Translations under genes and position numbers: made by a program
From: an uncultured Polaromonas sp.
GTDB lineage: Bacteria; Pseudomonadota; Gammaproteobacteria; Burkholderiales; Burkholderiaceae_C
DNA: 51,356 nucleotides
Direction of reading: 5' to 3'
NCBI GenBank assembly: GCA_937863225.1
Contig: CALMEI010000022.1
Location: 1 to 51,356, forward strand
In this document: one piece after another, positions 34,290 to 42,467 of the stretch
Layout of the letters: every line of letters starts with the position of its first letter
Numbering within the stretch: the first letter of the stretch is position 1
The notes under the pieces: generated by a model
What the model saw: the letters and a program-made list of their open reading frames with translations, nothing else
What the model was told of the DNA's origin: nothing
Databases searched by the model: none

Positions 34290-35282
34290 ATGTACATACA
34301 GCCTAAACAATTTTTAAAAAAATTTTTAGCCACAGTGGCTTCGCTCGCACTCGCAGCAACCTGGACTGGACACGCTCTGGCACAAACCAGCAGCGTGGGA
34401 CCGATTAAACTGATCGTGCCGTTTGCACCAGGGGGAGGCGTGGATATTGCGGCACGGTTGATTGGCAAGCAATTGCAAACCAATTTGGGTACAACCGTGA
34501 TTGTAGATAATCGCGCTGGCGCCAGTGGCACAGTGGGTGGTAAAGCGGTGCAAACGGCGGCTGCAGATGGTCAAACTTTGCTTTTCACCGCCTCTACCCA
34601 TGTGCTGGCAAAAGAAGTGCTTAAATCTGCGCCCTATGACCCAGTCGCTGATTTTCAAGCGATTGCACGGGTGGCAGAAGCGCCATTGATGATGGTGATT
34701 TCACCCAATTTGCCACAAAGAAATGTGAAGGATGTGCTGGATGCCGCCAAACAGAATCCCGACAAATGGACCGCAGCTTTGCCCGCTTTGGGTGCAGCCA
34801 GCCATGTGGGAACTTTGATGTTTGGCAAACTGGGTAACGTCAAGTTAACCACCGCCGCTTACCGTGGAACCGCGCCAGCTTTAACCGATGTGGCAGGTGG
34901 TCATTCACAAATATTGGTCGATTCCATCATTTCCATCATGCCCATGGCCAAAGAAGGCCGAGTGCGCCCTATCGCCGTCACTTCAGCCAAGCGCATGGGC
35001 ATGGCACCAGATGTACCCACCGCAGCCGAAAGTGGATTTCCTGACATGGTCTATTACTCTTGGTATGGTGTTTGGGCACCCAAAGGCATCGCCGCAGAGA
35101 AGGCCAAGTTCTTGAATGAAGCGTTTAATACGGCCGTCAAAGACTTAGCCAAAGCAGGCACGTTGACTCCGTTGGGCATTCTGCCCGTGGCCGAAAATAT
35201 TCCGCAGTTTCAACAGTTCATCAACAATGATGTGAAACGCAGTGCTGAACTGCTGCGCGGATCAGGCTTTAAACCTGATTAA
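34290..35282 (+). CDS. Tripartite tricarboxylate transporter-type solute-binding protein (TctC/Bug)
   Basis: ATG 34272 also fits, but ATG 34290 has GGGAG nine bases upstream and gives a normal signal peptide (MYIQPKQFLKKFLATVASLA, cleavage near HALAQ), for 330 residues. The Bug motif is IKLIVPFAPGGGVDIAAR, followed by VVDNRAGASGTVGG. These periplasmic proteins bind carboxylates such as tricarboxylates, dicarboxylates or sugar acids. No TctA or TctB membrane subunit is in the window, so it is an orphan or uses a transporter elsewhere. A short hairpin (ATCAGG...CCTGAT) overlaps the stop codon. Confidence 0.93.
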   Translation: MYIQPKQFLKKFLATVASLALAATWTGHALAQTSSVGPIKLIVPFAPGGGVDIAARLIGKQLQTNLGTTVIVDNRAGASGTVGGKAVQTAAADGQTLLFTASTHVLAKEVLKSAPYDPVADFQAIARVAEAPLMMVISPNLPQRNVKDVLDAAKQNPDKWTAALPALGAASHVGTLMFGKLGNVKLTTAAYRGTAPALTDVAGGHSQILVDSIISIMPMAKEGRVRPIAVTSAKRMGMAPDVPTAAESGFPDMVYYSWYGVWAPKGIAAEKAKFLNEAFNTAVKDLAKAGTLTPLGILPVAENIPQFQQFINNDVKRSAELLRGSGFKPD

Positions 35283-35284
35283 AC

Positions 35285-35325
35285 CAGCGTATTTATTGCC
35301 TGAGGTGCTATTTTATTTATAGCAC
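35285..35325 (-). repeat. Short hairpin repeat, copy 8 (truncated)
   Basis: Reverse-orientation partial copy: GCGTATTTATTGCCTGAGGT, then GCTATTTTATTTATAGCACC. It belongs to the CTCAGG subtype seen in copy 2 and lacks the AT-rich end. The stop codon of the glycerate kinase gene (35319-35317) lies inside it. Confidence 0.85.
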
Positions 35326-36627
35326 CAAGATGGCTCTAAAGTCATTCACATTGGTGTAGGTGGGGCCTGTCTTCACCAAATCACCCAGGGCTTCAAAGTA
35401 AGTGTACGCATCATGCTGTTGCAAATGGTCTTGCACATTCAGGCCCAAAGACACCGCACGTTGTAAAGAATCAGGTGCAACCACAGCGCCCGCATTGTCT
35501 TCGATGCCGTCTATGCCATCGGTGTCTGCAGCCAACGCCCACACGTTGGCTTGCCCTTGTAAAGCTTGCGTCAAGCCTAAGCAAAATTCTCCTGCTCTGC
35601 CGCCCCGCCCTTGGGTTTGACCAGGCAAGCGCTGCCCCAAGGTGACTGTGGTTTCACCACCGCTCAAAATGACGCACGGCTTTTGAAAAGGTTGGGCATG
35701 CACCGCTACCGATTTAGCCAGTGCTGCGTGCACCTTGCCCACATCGCTGGACTCGCCTTCAATTTCGTCGCTCAAAATATAAGCTGCAATGCCGGCCGCT
35801 CGGGCGGCTTCGGCTGCTGCCTGTAACGATTGCTGTGGTGTGGCAATCAAATGGACCGGGTGTATTTGACCTTGATGTGTGAACACCACATCGCCCGGTT
35901 TGGGCGTTTCAAGTTTGCCGCTTTGCAACTGTTGACGCACGGCTGGGCTGACGTCGATGCGGTAACGCTGCAAAATAGCCAAGGCTTGTGCACAGGTGGT
36001 GGCATCGGGTACCGTTGGGCCACTGGCGATGATGCTGGGGTCATCGCCCGGTACGTCGCTGATGGTCAATGTCACCACTTTCGCAGGGTGGCAGGCTTGC
36101 GCCAATTTCCCACCTTTGATTTGCGAGAGGTGTTTGCGCACACAATTCATGTCGCTGATGCTGGCGCCACTGGCCAGCAAAGCTTTATTAATCGCTTGTT
36201 TTTCTTCTAGACTGATACCGTCAGCGGGCAATGTCAACAACGCAGAGCCACCGCCTGAAATCAAACACAGCACCAAATCATGTTCGGTCAGCCCGTGTGC
36301 CAATGCCATGATGCGCTCTGCCGCTGCCAAACCTGCCGCGTCTGGCACGGGATGCGCGGCTTCCACCACTTCAATTCGTTTCGCCAATCCGCTGGGACGT
36401 GGCGGAATATGGCCATAGCGTGTCACCACCAGACCACTCAGCGGCGCATCCGCTGGCCACAAGGCCTCCACCGCCTGCGCCATGGCGCCACCCGCTTTGC
36501 CCGCCCCTAAAACCAGTGTACGGCCAAGCTTGGGGGGTACAGGCAAATAGGCAGCCGTGTTGCGCAATGGCAAAGCACGATTGACTGCCACCTCAAATAA
36601 ATGGCGCAAAAACGCCGGCGGGTTCAA
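35317..36627 (-). CDS. MOFRL-family glycerate 2-kinase
   Basis: The frame opens at TTG 36675, overlapping the previous gene by 20 bases. TTG 36627 has GAGGG ten bases upstream and gives the family-like start NPPAFLRHLFEVAVNRA, about 436 residues, so it is preferred. The GckA/MOFRL architecture is clear: VLGAGKAGGAMAQAVEALW, VLCLISGGGSALLTLP and SDVPGDDPSIIASGP, then the MOFRL tail GQTQGRGGRAGEF and AADTDGIDGIEDNAGA. It makes 2-phosphoglycerate from glycerate. Older databases call such proteins hydroxypyruvate reductase (TtuD). The last codons and stop come from repeat copy 8. Confidence 0.92.
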   Translation of the reverse strand: MNPPAFLRHLFEVAVNRALPLRNTAAYLPVPPKLGRTLVLGAGKAGGAMAQAVEALWPADAPLSGLVVTRYGHIPPRPSGLAKRIEVVEAAHPVPDAAGLAAAERIMALAHGLTEHDLVLCLISGGGSALLTLPADGISLEEKQAINKALLASGASISDMNCVRKHLSQIKGGKLAQACHPAKVVTLTISDVPGDDPSIIASGPTVPDATTCAQALAILQRYRIDVSPAVRQQLQSGKLETPKPGDVVFTHQGQIHPVHLIATPQQSLQAAAEAARAAGIAAYILSDEIEGESSDVGKVHAALAKSVAVHAQPFQKPCVILSGGETTVTLGQRLPGQTQGRGGRAGEFCLGLTQALQGQANVWALAADTDGIDGIEDNAGAVVAPDSLQRAVSLGLNVQDHLQQHDAYTYFEALGDLVKTGPTYTNVNDFRAILVL

Positions 36628-36655
36628 GTCTTTGAAACCCTCGTGATGAGATGCG

Positions 36656-37063
36656 TTATAGACCAAGCGCTGCAATGCCGGCTTTGGCTATTTGTGCATC
36701 TTCTGACGATTTAACGCCACTGACGCCAACAGCGCCTATGCAATTTCCGTCTTTAATGATAGGCACGCCACCTTCTAACATACCAGCAATGGTGGGAGCG
36801 CTTAAGAAGGATGTGCGACCATTGTTGATCACGTCTTCGTACACTTTGCTTTCTTTGCGAGCCAGCGCTGCGGTGTGGGCTTTGGCAGGCGCAATGTGCG
36901 ACGACATGGCTGGCGCGCCATCCAAGCGGTTGAAATGCAATAAATGACCACCATCATCCACAATCGCAATGCTCACCGCCCAATTGTTTTTAACAGCTTC
37001 GGCTTCAGCTGCGGCAGCGATTGATTTGATGTCCGAATTTTCTAGTGTGTGTTTGGTTTTCAT
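36656..37063 (-). CDS. GlcG/HbpS-family protein
   Basis: The protein has 135 residues, the size of the GlcG/HbpS fold. Conserved points are WAVSIAIVDDGGHLLHFNRL, the middle GAPAMSSHIAPAKAHTAAL and the end IGAVGVSGVKSSEDAQIAKA. The family includes GlcG of glycolate operons, heme-binding HbpS and PduO C-terminal domains; the biochemical role is often unknown. It precedes the glycerate kinase gene in one probable transcript, which fits a link to glycolate, glycerate or hydroxy acid metabolism. A weak repeat-like fragment TTGCCTATTGTG lies just upstream (about 37072-37083). Confidence 0.88.
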   Translation of the reverse strand: MKTKHTLENSDIKSIAAAAEAEAVKNNWAVSIAIVDDGGHLLHFNRLDGAPAMSSHIAPAKAHTAALARKESKVYEDVINNGRTSFLSAPTIAGMLEGGVPIIKDGNCIGAVGVSGVKSSEDAQIAKAGIAALGL

Positions 37064-37235
37064 GGGTTTGTATTGCCTATTGTGTAAAAAATATTCAAAA
37101 TGACATCGACCAAAATTGCTTTTGTAACCATCCCGTCAATGCCAATTTGCTTGTTCGCAATGCCATTATTGCATACCTAAAGATCAGGTAAGTTCTTTAA
37201 AATTTCATTCACTAAATACTTTGGTAGGAGGTTTT

Positions 37236-38123
37236 ATGGCATCAATACGTCCTCGCTTATTGGCACTTGGCCTGTTGTTTGCAATGACATTTGCACAAGC
37301 CACGCCTGTGCTGGAGCGCATCGCAGCGGGAGGCAGTTTGGTCATAGCGCACCGCGAATCTTCTGTGCCATTTTCATACATGGACAACAATAAAAAACCC
37401 ATCGGCTACGCCATGGACTTGTGTCACAGAATCGCAGAAGCAATACGACTCAAAGCAAAAGTGAAAAACATGCCAATTGAATACATCATGGTGACCCCTG
37501 CCAACCGCATCCCCACCATCGAACAAGGCAAAGCTGATTTGGAATGTGGTTCAACCACCAACAATGCCGAACGCCGCAAAAAAGTGGACTTCACGATTCC
37601 CCATTTCATCACAGGTGCACGCTTGTTGGTGCGCGCAAACAATCCTGCGGTACGTATCGAAGACTTAGAAGGCAAAACGCTGGTGTCCACCAAAGGGACA
37701 ACGCCACTCAAAGCAGTCGAACAAGCCAACCGCGAACGTTTGTTGCGCATTAAGATCATTGAAGCACCCGACCACGAAAAAGCAGTAGAGATGGTCGAAA
37801 AAGATGAAGCACAGGCTTTTGTGATGGACGATGTGCTGCTGTACGGATTAGCTGCTACCCGCCCCAACCCCAATGCACTTAAAGTGGTGGGCAAATTTCT
37901 TACAACAGAACCCTTGGCCATCATGCTACCCAAAGACGACCCAGCATTTAAAAAAGTGGTAGACGACGAAATGCGACGCTTGATACACAGCAAAGAAATT
38001 TACACCATCTATGACAAATGGTTCTTGCAGGCCATCCCACCTAAAAACAAAGCATTGGCTATGCACACCAGCCATTTGCTCAAAGATTTTTGGAAATATC
38101 CAACCGACCAGGTCCCGTTTTAA
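37236..38123 (+). CDS. Amino-acid-type ABC transporter substrate-binding protein (SBP family 3)
   Basis: ATG 37236 has GTAGGAGG five bases upstream and is preferred over TTG 37221, giving 295 residues. A signal peptide ends at FAQATP. The family-3 start RESSVPFSYMDNNKKPIGYA is followed by AMDLCHRIAEAI and the hinge block ECGSTTNNAERRKKVDFT. It resembles GltI/AatJ-type glutamate/aspartate-binding proteins. No permease or ATPase gene is adjacent, so it is an orphan component, and the ligand is unassigned. It stands alone between the GlcG and BI-1 genes. Confidence 0.9.
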   Translation: MASIRPRLLALGLLFAMTFAQATPVLERIAAGGSLVIAHRESSVPFSYMDNNKKPIGYAMDLCHRIAEAIRLKAKVKNMPIEYIMVTPANRIPTIEQGKADLECGSTTNNAERRKKVDFTIPHFITGARLLVRANNPAVRIEDLEGKTLVSTKGTTPLKAVEQANRERLLRIKIIEAPDHEKAVEMVEKDEAQAFVMDDVLLYGLAATRPNPNALKVVGKFLTTEPLAIMLPKDDPAFKKVVDDEMRRLIHSKEIYTIYDKWFLQAIPPKNKALAMHTSHLLKDFWKYPTDQVPF

Positions 38124-38247
38124 GCAGCCAGTTGGGTGCGCTAATCTGCCAGAATTTATAGGTTTTTAAGCTAGTGTCTTGAAATTTGGAAATTTCACCT
38201 AAAATTCGCCCCATCTGCACCATTGCAGTATTTATAGGAGAGTTGAT

Positions 38248-38940
38248 ATGTCTGAAATTTTGAACACCACGCGTTTTGGCCAAGCGGTCAGCGCTGAATC
38301 GCGTAACCGCGTTTTGCGCAACACTTACTGGCTATTGGCCTTAAGCTTGTTGCCCACCGTTTTGGGTGCATGGTTGGGTGTCAGTACAGGTATCACCAAA
38401 GCTTTCATGGGCGGCTGGATTGGTATTGTTGTGTTTTTGGGTGGCGCGTTTGCGTTCATGTACGCGATAGAGAAAACCAAAAACTCAGCCGCTGGCGTGC
38501 CGGTGCTCTTGGCTTTCACCTTCTTCATGGGTTTGATGTTATCTGGCCTGATTGCCCGCGTATTGGGTTTCAGCAATGGCGCATCGCTCATCATGACCGC
38601 ATTTGGCGGCACAGCCGGTGTGTTCTTTGTGATGGCTTCGTTGGCGAGCGTCATCAAGCGTGACTTGAGTGGCATGGGCAAATGGCTGTTTGTCGGTGCC
38701 ATTACCTTGATGATTGGCTCTGTCATCGGCATTTTGGTTGGCTCTTCAGCTGCCATGATCGCCATGTCCGTCGCCGCCATTGGTATCTTCAGTGCCTACA
38801 TGTTGTACGACTTGAAGCAAATCATTGACGGCGGTGAAACCAACTACATCAGCGCCACTTTGTCACTGTATTTGGACATATTCAATGTATTCCAAAGCTT
38901 GTTATCGCTGTTGGGTATTTTCGGCGGCGAGCGCGACTGA
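38248..38940 (+). CDS. Bax inhibitor-1 (BI-1/YccA) family membrane protein
   Basis: The protein has 230 residues with about seven hydrophobic helices. The soluble start SEILNTTRFGQAVSAESRNR and the late block AYMLYDLKQIIDGGETNYIS match the YccA/YbhL group of proteobacterial BI-1 proteins. The Asp pair near the C-terminal end is the pH-sensing calcium-leak site described in bacterial BI-1. YccA interacts with the FtsH protease in E. coli. AGGAGAG lies before the ATG and a terminator follows the stop. Confidence 0.93.
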   Translation: MSEILNTTRFGQAVSAESRNRVLRNTYWLLALSLLPTVLGAWLGVSTGITKAFMGGWIGIVVFLGGAFAFMYAIEKTKNSAAGVPVLLAFTFFMGLMLSGLIARVLGFSNGASLIMTAFGGTAGVFFVMASLASVIKRDLSGMGKWLFVGAITLMIGSVIGILVGSSAAMIAMSVAAIGIFSAYMLYDLKQIIDGGETNYISATLSLYLDIFNVFQSLLSLLGIFGGERD

Positions 38941-38960
38941 TTTAACTTTTAGGCTCACGC

Positions 38961-38990
38961 AAAAAAGGAGTCTTTGGACTCCTTTTTTAT
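38961..38990 (+). terminator. Intrinsic terminator after the BI-1 gene
   Basis: AAAAAAGGAGTC (38961-38972) pairs with GACTCCTTTTTT (38977-38988) around a TTTG loop. The arm itself provides the U-run. It lies 20 bases after the stop codon and may work in both directions. Confidence 0.9.
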
Positions 38991-39084
38991 TTTCAAAATC
39001 TGTCATCCTGCGTGTGTCTACCGCGTTCATGCATCTGTCGATTGAATATCAATCGTTTTATCGTTTTAACCCTAGGAGTGAGCC

Positions 39085-39450
39085 ATGTGGAAATTAGGTG
39101 CTTTGTGGTGGAAGTTCAAAAAAGAAATCATGATGGTCTTTGCCATGCTGAAGAACCCAGCATCGCCAGCCATTGCCAAACTGGTCGCCATATTGGCGGC
39201 TGTCTACATTGTCAGCCCAATTGATTTGGTACCCGACATCATCCCCATATTGGGTTGGCTAGACGACGGCATCATCGCCATCATCCTTTTCAAAATTGCC
39301 TTTAAGTTGCTGCCCAAAGACTTGTACGACAGCCTGAAAGCACAATTTGAGAAAAAAGGCGGCAAGGTCAATGACGCCGATTTTGCCAAGCCTGTAGCAC
39401 CCAAAGCGAAAATTGACGATGTGGTTGTCGACGCTAAGGTCAAATACTAA
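39085..39450 (+). CDS. DUF1232 (YkvA-like) small membrane protein
   Basis: The protein has 121 residues. The DUF1232 core is [20 protein letters not shown] followed by [18 protein letters not shown], with the invariant SPIDLVPD motif. It forms one or two hydrophobic helices and a charged C-terminal tail ([18 protein letters not shown]). The function is unknown; some YkvA-like proteins affect envelope stress or fatty acids. TAGGAG is placed well before the ATG. Its stop overlaps the end of the convergent rlmD gene by four bases. Confidence 0.9.
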   Translation: MWKLGALWWKFKKEIMMVFAMLKNPASPAIAKLVAILAAVYIVSPIDLVPDIIPILGWLDDGIIAIILFKIAFKLLPKDLYDSLKAQFEKKGGKVNDADFAKPVAPKAKIDDVVVDAKVKY

Positions 39451-40958
39451 TTTCGCTCAAACACCGCTATCGACTCCACATGAGCCGTATGCGGGAACAT
39501 GTTGACCACACCTGCGGCGGTGCAGGTGTAGCCAGCTTCGTTGACGAGCAGACCAGCATCGCGGGCCAGGGTGGCGGGGTTGCAACTGACGTAGACGATG
39601 CGTTTCGGTGCTTGCCAATTTTGAACCGCATCGCTGGGATTTGCTATGGTGGGGTTGGTCGCTTGAGTCACCAATTCCACCAACGCTTTCACCAACGCAA
39701 ATGCACCTTCACGCGGTGGATCCATCAACCACTTTTCTGCGTTACCGTCCTCAGCTAACACACTGCCGGTGATTTCAAACAGGTTGCGCACAACAAATCG
39801 AGTTTTTGCAAATTGGGTTGCTGCAAAATGAATAGCAGTCTTAGCAGTATTGATGCCGCCTACAGCCTTATTTAGCTCATAATTTTCGTTAGAACGTGCC
39901 ACCAATTCTTCAGCGCCCTCCACGCCCAGCACCTCGCGCGCTTGTGTGGCCAGTGGCAGGGTGAAGTTACCCAGGCCGCAGAACCAATCAATCACGCGCT
40001 CGGACTTTTGCACGTCTAACAAACGCAGCGCCCGCGCTACCAGCACTTGATTGATGTGCGGGTTAACTTGCGTGAAGTCGGTCGGTTTGAACGGCATGGT
40101 GATGCCAAACTGCGGTAAGGCATAGCTCAGCGTGCTGACTTTTCCGATGTCGCTGTCCATCAAATGCACGGTGTCCAAGCCCTTGGGTTGCAGCCACCAT
40201 TGCACAAAGGTGTGCACCTGTGCAAATGCACGCAGTTTGTCCATATCGCCAGCGCTCAATGCCTCCATGTGCCGCACCACCATCGCCACCACATCGTCAC
40301 CAACGGCAAGTTCGAGCTGTGGAATCGTCTCTTTCGCGTCCATGTTGGCAATCAGATCGCGCAGCGGCATCAGCAAATCGCTCACATGCTTGGGCAGCAC
40401 AGGGCAGACTTGCATGTCGGCGACATAGCGGCTTTTGCGCTCATGAAAACCAATCAACACCTGACCGTTTTCACCTTTTTTACGCACAAATTTAACCGAG
40501 ATGCGGGCACGGTAGCGGTAACCCCAAGCGGGACCTTCAATTGGGCGCAAAATGCTGTGGGCTTTGATTTTGCCCAAGTGCCACAAGCCGTCCTCTAACG
40601 CGCGCTGTTTCACCGCCACCTGTGCTGCCACGTGCAAATGCTGCATTTTGCAACCGCCACACGCGCCAGAATGCAAACCAAAGTGCGGGCACGCGGGGGT
40701 GACGCGCTGCGGTGATTCGCGTTTGATGTCTAACAGCGGGGCTTTTTCCCAATTGTCTTTTTTGCGGTTGACATTGCAGCTCACCACTTCAAACGGCAAC
40801 GCACCGTCGATGAACACGACTTTGCCGTCCACCTTGTGCGCCACGCCTTGGGCGTCAATGTCCAAGGACTCAACCTTCAGCCATTCGGTCGGGTATTTTT
40901 GGGATTCGCCGGTTTCGCTTGAATTTTCGGTAGTGTTTTTTGATCTGTTTTTTCTCAT
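39447..40958 (-). CDS. rlmD: 23S rRNA (uracil-1939-C5)-methyltransferase RlmD
   Basis: The protein has 503 residues, longer than E. coli RlmD (433) mainly at the Ser/Lys-rich start. A TRAM-like domain ([18 protein letters not shown]) is followed by the [4Fe-4S] ligands C90, C100, C103 and C185 ([20 protein letters not shown]). The SAM-binding block is [14 protein letters not shown] and the catalytic Cys is C459 in [12 protein letters not shown]. It methylates U1939 of 23S rRNA. It is divergent from the AhpD-like gene, with a 73-base gap. Confidence 0.95.
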   Translation of the reverse strand: MRKNRSKNTTENSSETGESQKYPTEWLKVESLDIDAQGVAHKVDGKVVFIDGALPFEVVSCNVNRKKDNWEKAPLLDIKRESPQRVTPACPHFGLHSGACGGCKMQHLHVAAQVAVKQRALEDGLWHLGKIKAHSILRPIEGPAWGYRYRARISVKFVRKKGENGQVLIGFHERKSRYVADMQVCPVLPKHVSDLLMPLRDLIANMDAKETIPQLELAVGDDVVAMVVRHMEALSAGDMDKLRAFAQVHTFVQWWLQPKGLDTVHLMDSDIGKVSTLSYALPQFGITMPFKPTDFTQVNPHINQVLVARALRLLDVQKSERVIDWFCGLGNFTLPLATQAREVLGVEGAEELVARSNENYELNKAVGGINTAKTAIHFAATQFAKTRFVVRNLFEITGSVLAEDGNAEKWLMDPPREGAFALVKALVELVTQATNPTIANPSDAVQNWQAPKRIVYVSCNPATLARDAGLLVNEAGYTCTAAGVVNMFPHTAHVESIAVFERN

Positions 40959-41031
40959 AGGCGCTATTGTCTCAGGGCTTTGTACAAAAAACGGGCAAAA
41001 TCAACACACGACAAACTTTAGGTAAAAAAAA

Positions 41032-41634
41032 ATGAACGCATCAAATACAAAACGCTACCCTGCCCCTGACATCAACCTCTTACCCGACGACATTCGCGGC
41101 AAAATTTTAGAGGTGCAAGAAAAAGCTGGGTTTATTCCGAACGTGTTTTTAGATTTGGCCCGCCGCCCCGCTGAATGGCGCGCGTTTTTTGCCTACCACG
41201 ATGCGCTGATGGCACCTGAAACAGCGGGACGCAGCAGCAACTTGACCAAGGGCGACCGCGAAATGATCGTCACCACCACCAGTGCTGCCAACAAATGCTT
41301 GTACTGTGTGGTGGCACATGGTGCGATATTGCGCATCATGGAGAAAAAACCACTGGTCGCCGACCAAGTGGCTGTGAATTACAAAAAAGCCGACATCACC
41401 CCCCGTCAACGCGCCATGCTGGATTTTGCGATGAAGGTTTGCTTGCACGCCGACCAAGTGAACGATGCCGATTTCACCACCTTGCATGCACATGGTTTTG
41501 ATGACGAAGACATCTGGGACATCGCCGCCATCACCGCCTTTTTTGGCCTGTCCAACCGCATGGCGAGCTTCAGCGACATGGCGCCCAACCCCGAGTTTTA
41601 TTTGATGGGGCGTGTGCCAAAAGTTAAAGTCTAA
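41032..41634 (+). CDS. AhpD-like / carboxymuconolactone decarboxylase-family peroxidase-related enzyme
   Basis: The protein has 200 residues. The redox motif is C89-x2-C92-x3-H96 (CLYCVVAHGAI), as in AhpD and the related uncharacterised peroxidase-related enzymes. The helical bundle around it matches the family (DREMIVTTTSAANK; RAMLDFAMKVCLHADQV). These proteins reduce peroxides or recycle disulfides in the cytosol. No ahpC is near. A short AGG followed by a poly-A stretch precedes the ATG. A repeat copy begins 24 bases after its stop. Confidence 0.92.
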   Translation: MNASNTKRYPAPDINLLPDDIRGKILEVQEKAGFIPNVFLDLARRPAEWRAFFAYHDALMAPETAGRSSNLTKGDREMIVTTTSAANKCLYCVVAHGAILRIMEKKPLVADQVAVNYKKADITPRQRAMLDFAMKVCLHADQVNDADFTTLHAHGFDDEDIWDIAAITAFFGLSNRMASFSDMAPNPEFYLMGRVPKVKV

Positions 41635-41658
41635 GCATTCAAAGCAAACTTTTCGTAA

Positions 41659-41727
41659 TGCTATATTTTTGATAGCACACTAGGCAATCAATACGCCGTC
41701 TACAGGCCAATTTCTCATATATTTTCA
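41659..41727 (+). repeat. Short hairpin repeat, copy 9
   Basis: Near-consensus: TGCTATATTTTTGATAGCAC, ACTAGGCAATCAATACGCCG, then CAGGCCAATTTCTCATATA and TTTTCA. It fills the gap between the AhpD-like and DUF3047 genes. Its last three bases are the stop codon of the DUF3047 gene. Confidence 0.9.
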
Positions 41728-42465
41728 GGGCAAAAGGCTTAAATCGGCGATATAGCCCAAACTGCTGGAGCTGGTGTTGTCTGCATCTGCACCTACGATG
41801 ATGGCCGTGATAGCGGGCACGGTGTTTGTTTCGGCACCAAACGCTTTCAGAAAATCCTCGGCCACATTGCGTGTGTGTTGTTTCCACGTTTTGAGCTGCT
41901 GTGCGCCAGTATCCAACACCATGTAGCGCACACGTGCGGTGGTTGGGCTGTGGTGAATGGTGCCCATCGCTTCTGCATTCGCCCACACATAGCACAAGGT
42001 GGCGGTGGGTAATTTTTCTTTGCTGAAAAACTGTGCTAACTTAAACAATGTGCGCTCGCCGCTGGGTATGCGATCTTCTGGCATGTCAAAACTGGCGCAC
42101 ACTTTTAAAGCCGTGTCCTCAGTCGCTTTGCCTTTGAAGCTGGCTTGCGTCAGGGCTTTGTCCAAGCGCCATTGAAACGTCATGGTTTTTGCTGCACCGG
42201 ACCATGGATGTGCCACCGTACCCCAAGATTTATCTGCCAACAAGCGCAACACCTTTTTGCCGTCCACCGTTTGCACGTCGATGGTGGTCGGTGGCTTGGC
42301 ATAGCGTTCAGGCAGTGCCACATAAAGCCAAGGTGCGGGCACTTTAGAACTGGAGGCAGCGGCAAAAGGGCTCAGCACGTCAGCCATGGCATGGTGCCAA
42401 TTCAGACCGCACAATCCGAGCAAGGTCAAAATTTGCAGCAAACGAAATTTGAACAGATGACTCAC
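41725..42465 (-). CDS. DUF3047 exported protein
   Basis: An upstream frame opens at 42540 inside the neighbouring gene. GTG 42465 has AGAGG upstream and gives a signal peptide (MSHLFKFRLLQILTLLGLCG, cleavage near HAMA) and 246 residues, so it is preferred. Two bases separate it from the stop of the upstream flavoprotein gene, so the two are translationally coupled. The DUF3047 body has LRLLADKSWGTVAHPW-like strands, TMTFQWRLDKAL and the later VRYMVLDTGAQQLKTWKQ. Family members are periplasmic with a jelly-roll-like fold and no known role. The stop codon lies in repeat copy 9. Confidence 0.85.
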   Translation of the reverse strand: MSHLFKFRLLQILTLLGLCGLNWHHAMADVLSPFAAASSSKVPAPWLYVALPERYAKPPTTIDVQTVDGKKVLRLLADKSWGTVAHPWSGAAKTMTFQWRLDKALTQASFKGKATEDTALKVCASFDMPEDRIPSGERTLFKLAQFFSKEKLPTATLCYVWANAEAMGTIHHSPTTARVRYMVLDTGAQQLKTWKQHTRNVAEDFLKAFGAETNTVPAITAIIVGADADNTSSSSLGYIADLSLLP

Positions 42466-42467
42466 AT

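Noticed and set aside
37068-37097. A tenth, degenerate repeat copy upstream of the GlcG-like gene
   Set aside because: Only TTGCCTAT and a few flanking bases match; the hairpin is absent, so chance is likely.
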